Positions 4,643 to 5,141 of a stretch of 5,141 nucleotides of DNA are shown piece after piece; the stretch's first letter is position 1; each line of letters begins with the position of its first letter. Position numbers and translations under genes: made by a program. Source of the stretch: Bacteriovoracaceae bacterium (GTDB lineage: Bacteria; Bdellovibrionota; Bacteriovoracia; Bacteriovoracales; Bacteriovoracaceae); the NCBI GenBank assembly GCA_023151145.1, contig JAKLJM010000243.1, positions 1 through 5,141 of the forward strand. Direction: 5' to 3'. The notes below the pieces were generated by a model, which saw only the letters and a program-made list of their open reading frames with translations, searched no databases and was not told the origin of the DNA.

Positions 4643-5141
4643 ATGACGACAAATAAATCATCACATATAATTTTAGCTTCACATGCTAATTTAGTTTATA
4701 AAGAAACACTTCCTATTCATTGGGGAGCCAAAAATCCTATTGCACGAGGCCCGGTGGTGGCATCGTTGACCGATAAAAAACGCCGTAATGCCATCGGAAC
4801 TCATAGTGGAACATATGCGGTTTATCGTGCACTATCAATTGCAGCAAAAAAATATCCACCTATGCATAAACCAGACTTAGAAAATACTTATTCTCCGGTT
4901 AAGTTTGGCCCCTATGATTCATGGTTTGATCCAGACAAAATGGTGTCTATTGATCCATGGGGTTTAGATGTCCAAGATCATTTTAAAGAATTAATGAAAA
5001 ACGGCCATGACATAAGACCTACGATTGCGGTGACTCAAGCTCATCTACAAATTCCAGAAATTTATGAAGCGATTGAGAAAGGTCGTTTAAAGATTGATGG
5101 AAAAATCGTCACTGAAAATAAAGACATTCGAGTGACTAAAG
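4643..5141 (+). CDS. GTP cyclohydrolase II-like protein, URC1 (uracil catabolism) type, 5' part
   Basis: The first 166 codons of a gene that runs off the window. The translation has the features of the GTP_CH_N domain (PF12471), which precedes a GTP cyclohydrolase II catalytic domain in roughly 420-residue proteins. These include LPIHWGAKNPIARGPVVASL (23-42), RRNAIGTHSGTYAVYRAL, FGPYDSWFDPDKMVSIDPWG, and RPTIAVTQAHLQIPEIYEAI. This form differs from riboflavin-pathway RibA, which lacks the long N-terminal domain; its yeast homologue Urc1 is needed for uracil catabolism. The zinc-binding catalytic part lies beyond 5141 and cannot be checked. The ATG has GGAG (4633-4636) six bases upstream and follows the dehydrogenase stop by 15 bases, indicating one operon. 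That neighbour would handle malonate semialdehyde, which supports the pyrimidine role. Family assignment is from recalled sequence pattern. Confidence 0.8.
   Translation, partial: MTTNKSSHIILASHANLVYKETLPIHWGAKNPIARGPVVASLTDKKRRNAIGTHSGTYAVYRALSIAAKKYPPMHKPDLENTYSPVKFGPYDSWFDPDKMVSIDPWGLDVQDHFKELMKNGHDIRPTIAVTQAHLQIPEIYEAIEKGRLKIDGKIVTENKDIRVTK

Overview
The window is AT-rich DNA from a Gram-negative bacterium. Evidence for a diderm envelope is a lipoprotein with a lipobox, a beta-barrel-like protein ending in phenylalanine, and two small proteins with Sec signal peptides. The low GC, the many small secreted proteins of no clear family and the codon use recall Bdellovibrionota (Bacteriovorax-like predators), but this is an impression and no marker gene is present.

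Layout. (1) Positions 1-446, + strand: the end of a possible upstream gene overlaps (ATGA) the start of an XRE-type HTH protein of the HigA antitoxin kind, followed by a good intrinsic terminator. (2) Positions 525-1053, - strand: a probable two-gene metal/redox unit. It has a secreted His/Met/Cys-rich small protein with a CX9C/CX8C pattern, then a six-cysteine protein resembling thioredoxin-like [2Fe-2S] ferredoxins that starts at TTG. Two copies of the palindrome TACTTAAGTA lie upstream. (3) Positions 1177-1434, - strand: an unrecognised secreted 85-residue protein. Its leader holds a 16-bp perfect palindrome and an 8-bp inverted repeat that overlaps its own Shine-Dalgarno. (4) Positions 1533-2968, - strand: an outer-membrane barrel-like protein and a lipoprotein whose start and stop codons overlap (TAATG). 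(5) Positions 3188 to the end, + strand: a methylmalonate/malonate-semialdehyde dehydrogenase gene broken by an in-frame TAA, then the 5' part of a GTP cyclohydrolase II-like gene of the URC1 (uracil catabolism) type.

The most informative part is region 5. Pyrimidine breakdown through the URC route is thought to pass through malonate semialdehyde or 3-hydroxypropionate, and MmsA-type enzymes can turn malonate semialdehyde into acetyl-CoA. The pair therefore makes sense as a uracil-degradation operon whose aldehyde-dehydrogenase step is damaged. The reading frame is the same before and after the stop, and about 11 codons of the normal family sequence are missing there. That looks like a small in-frame deletion whose junction made the stop codon. 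I see no CRISPR array, tRNA, rRNA or insertion sequence.
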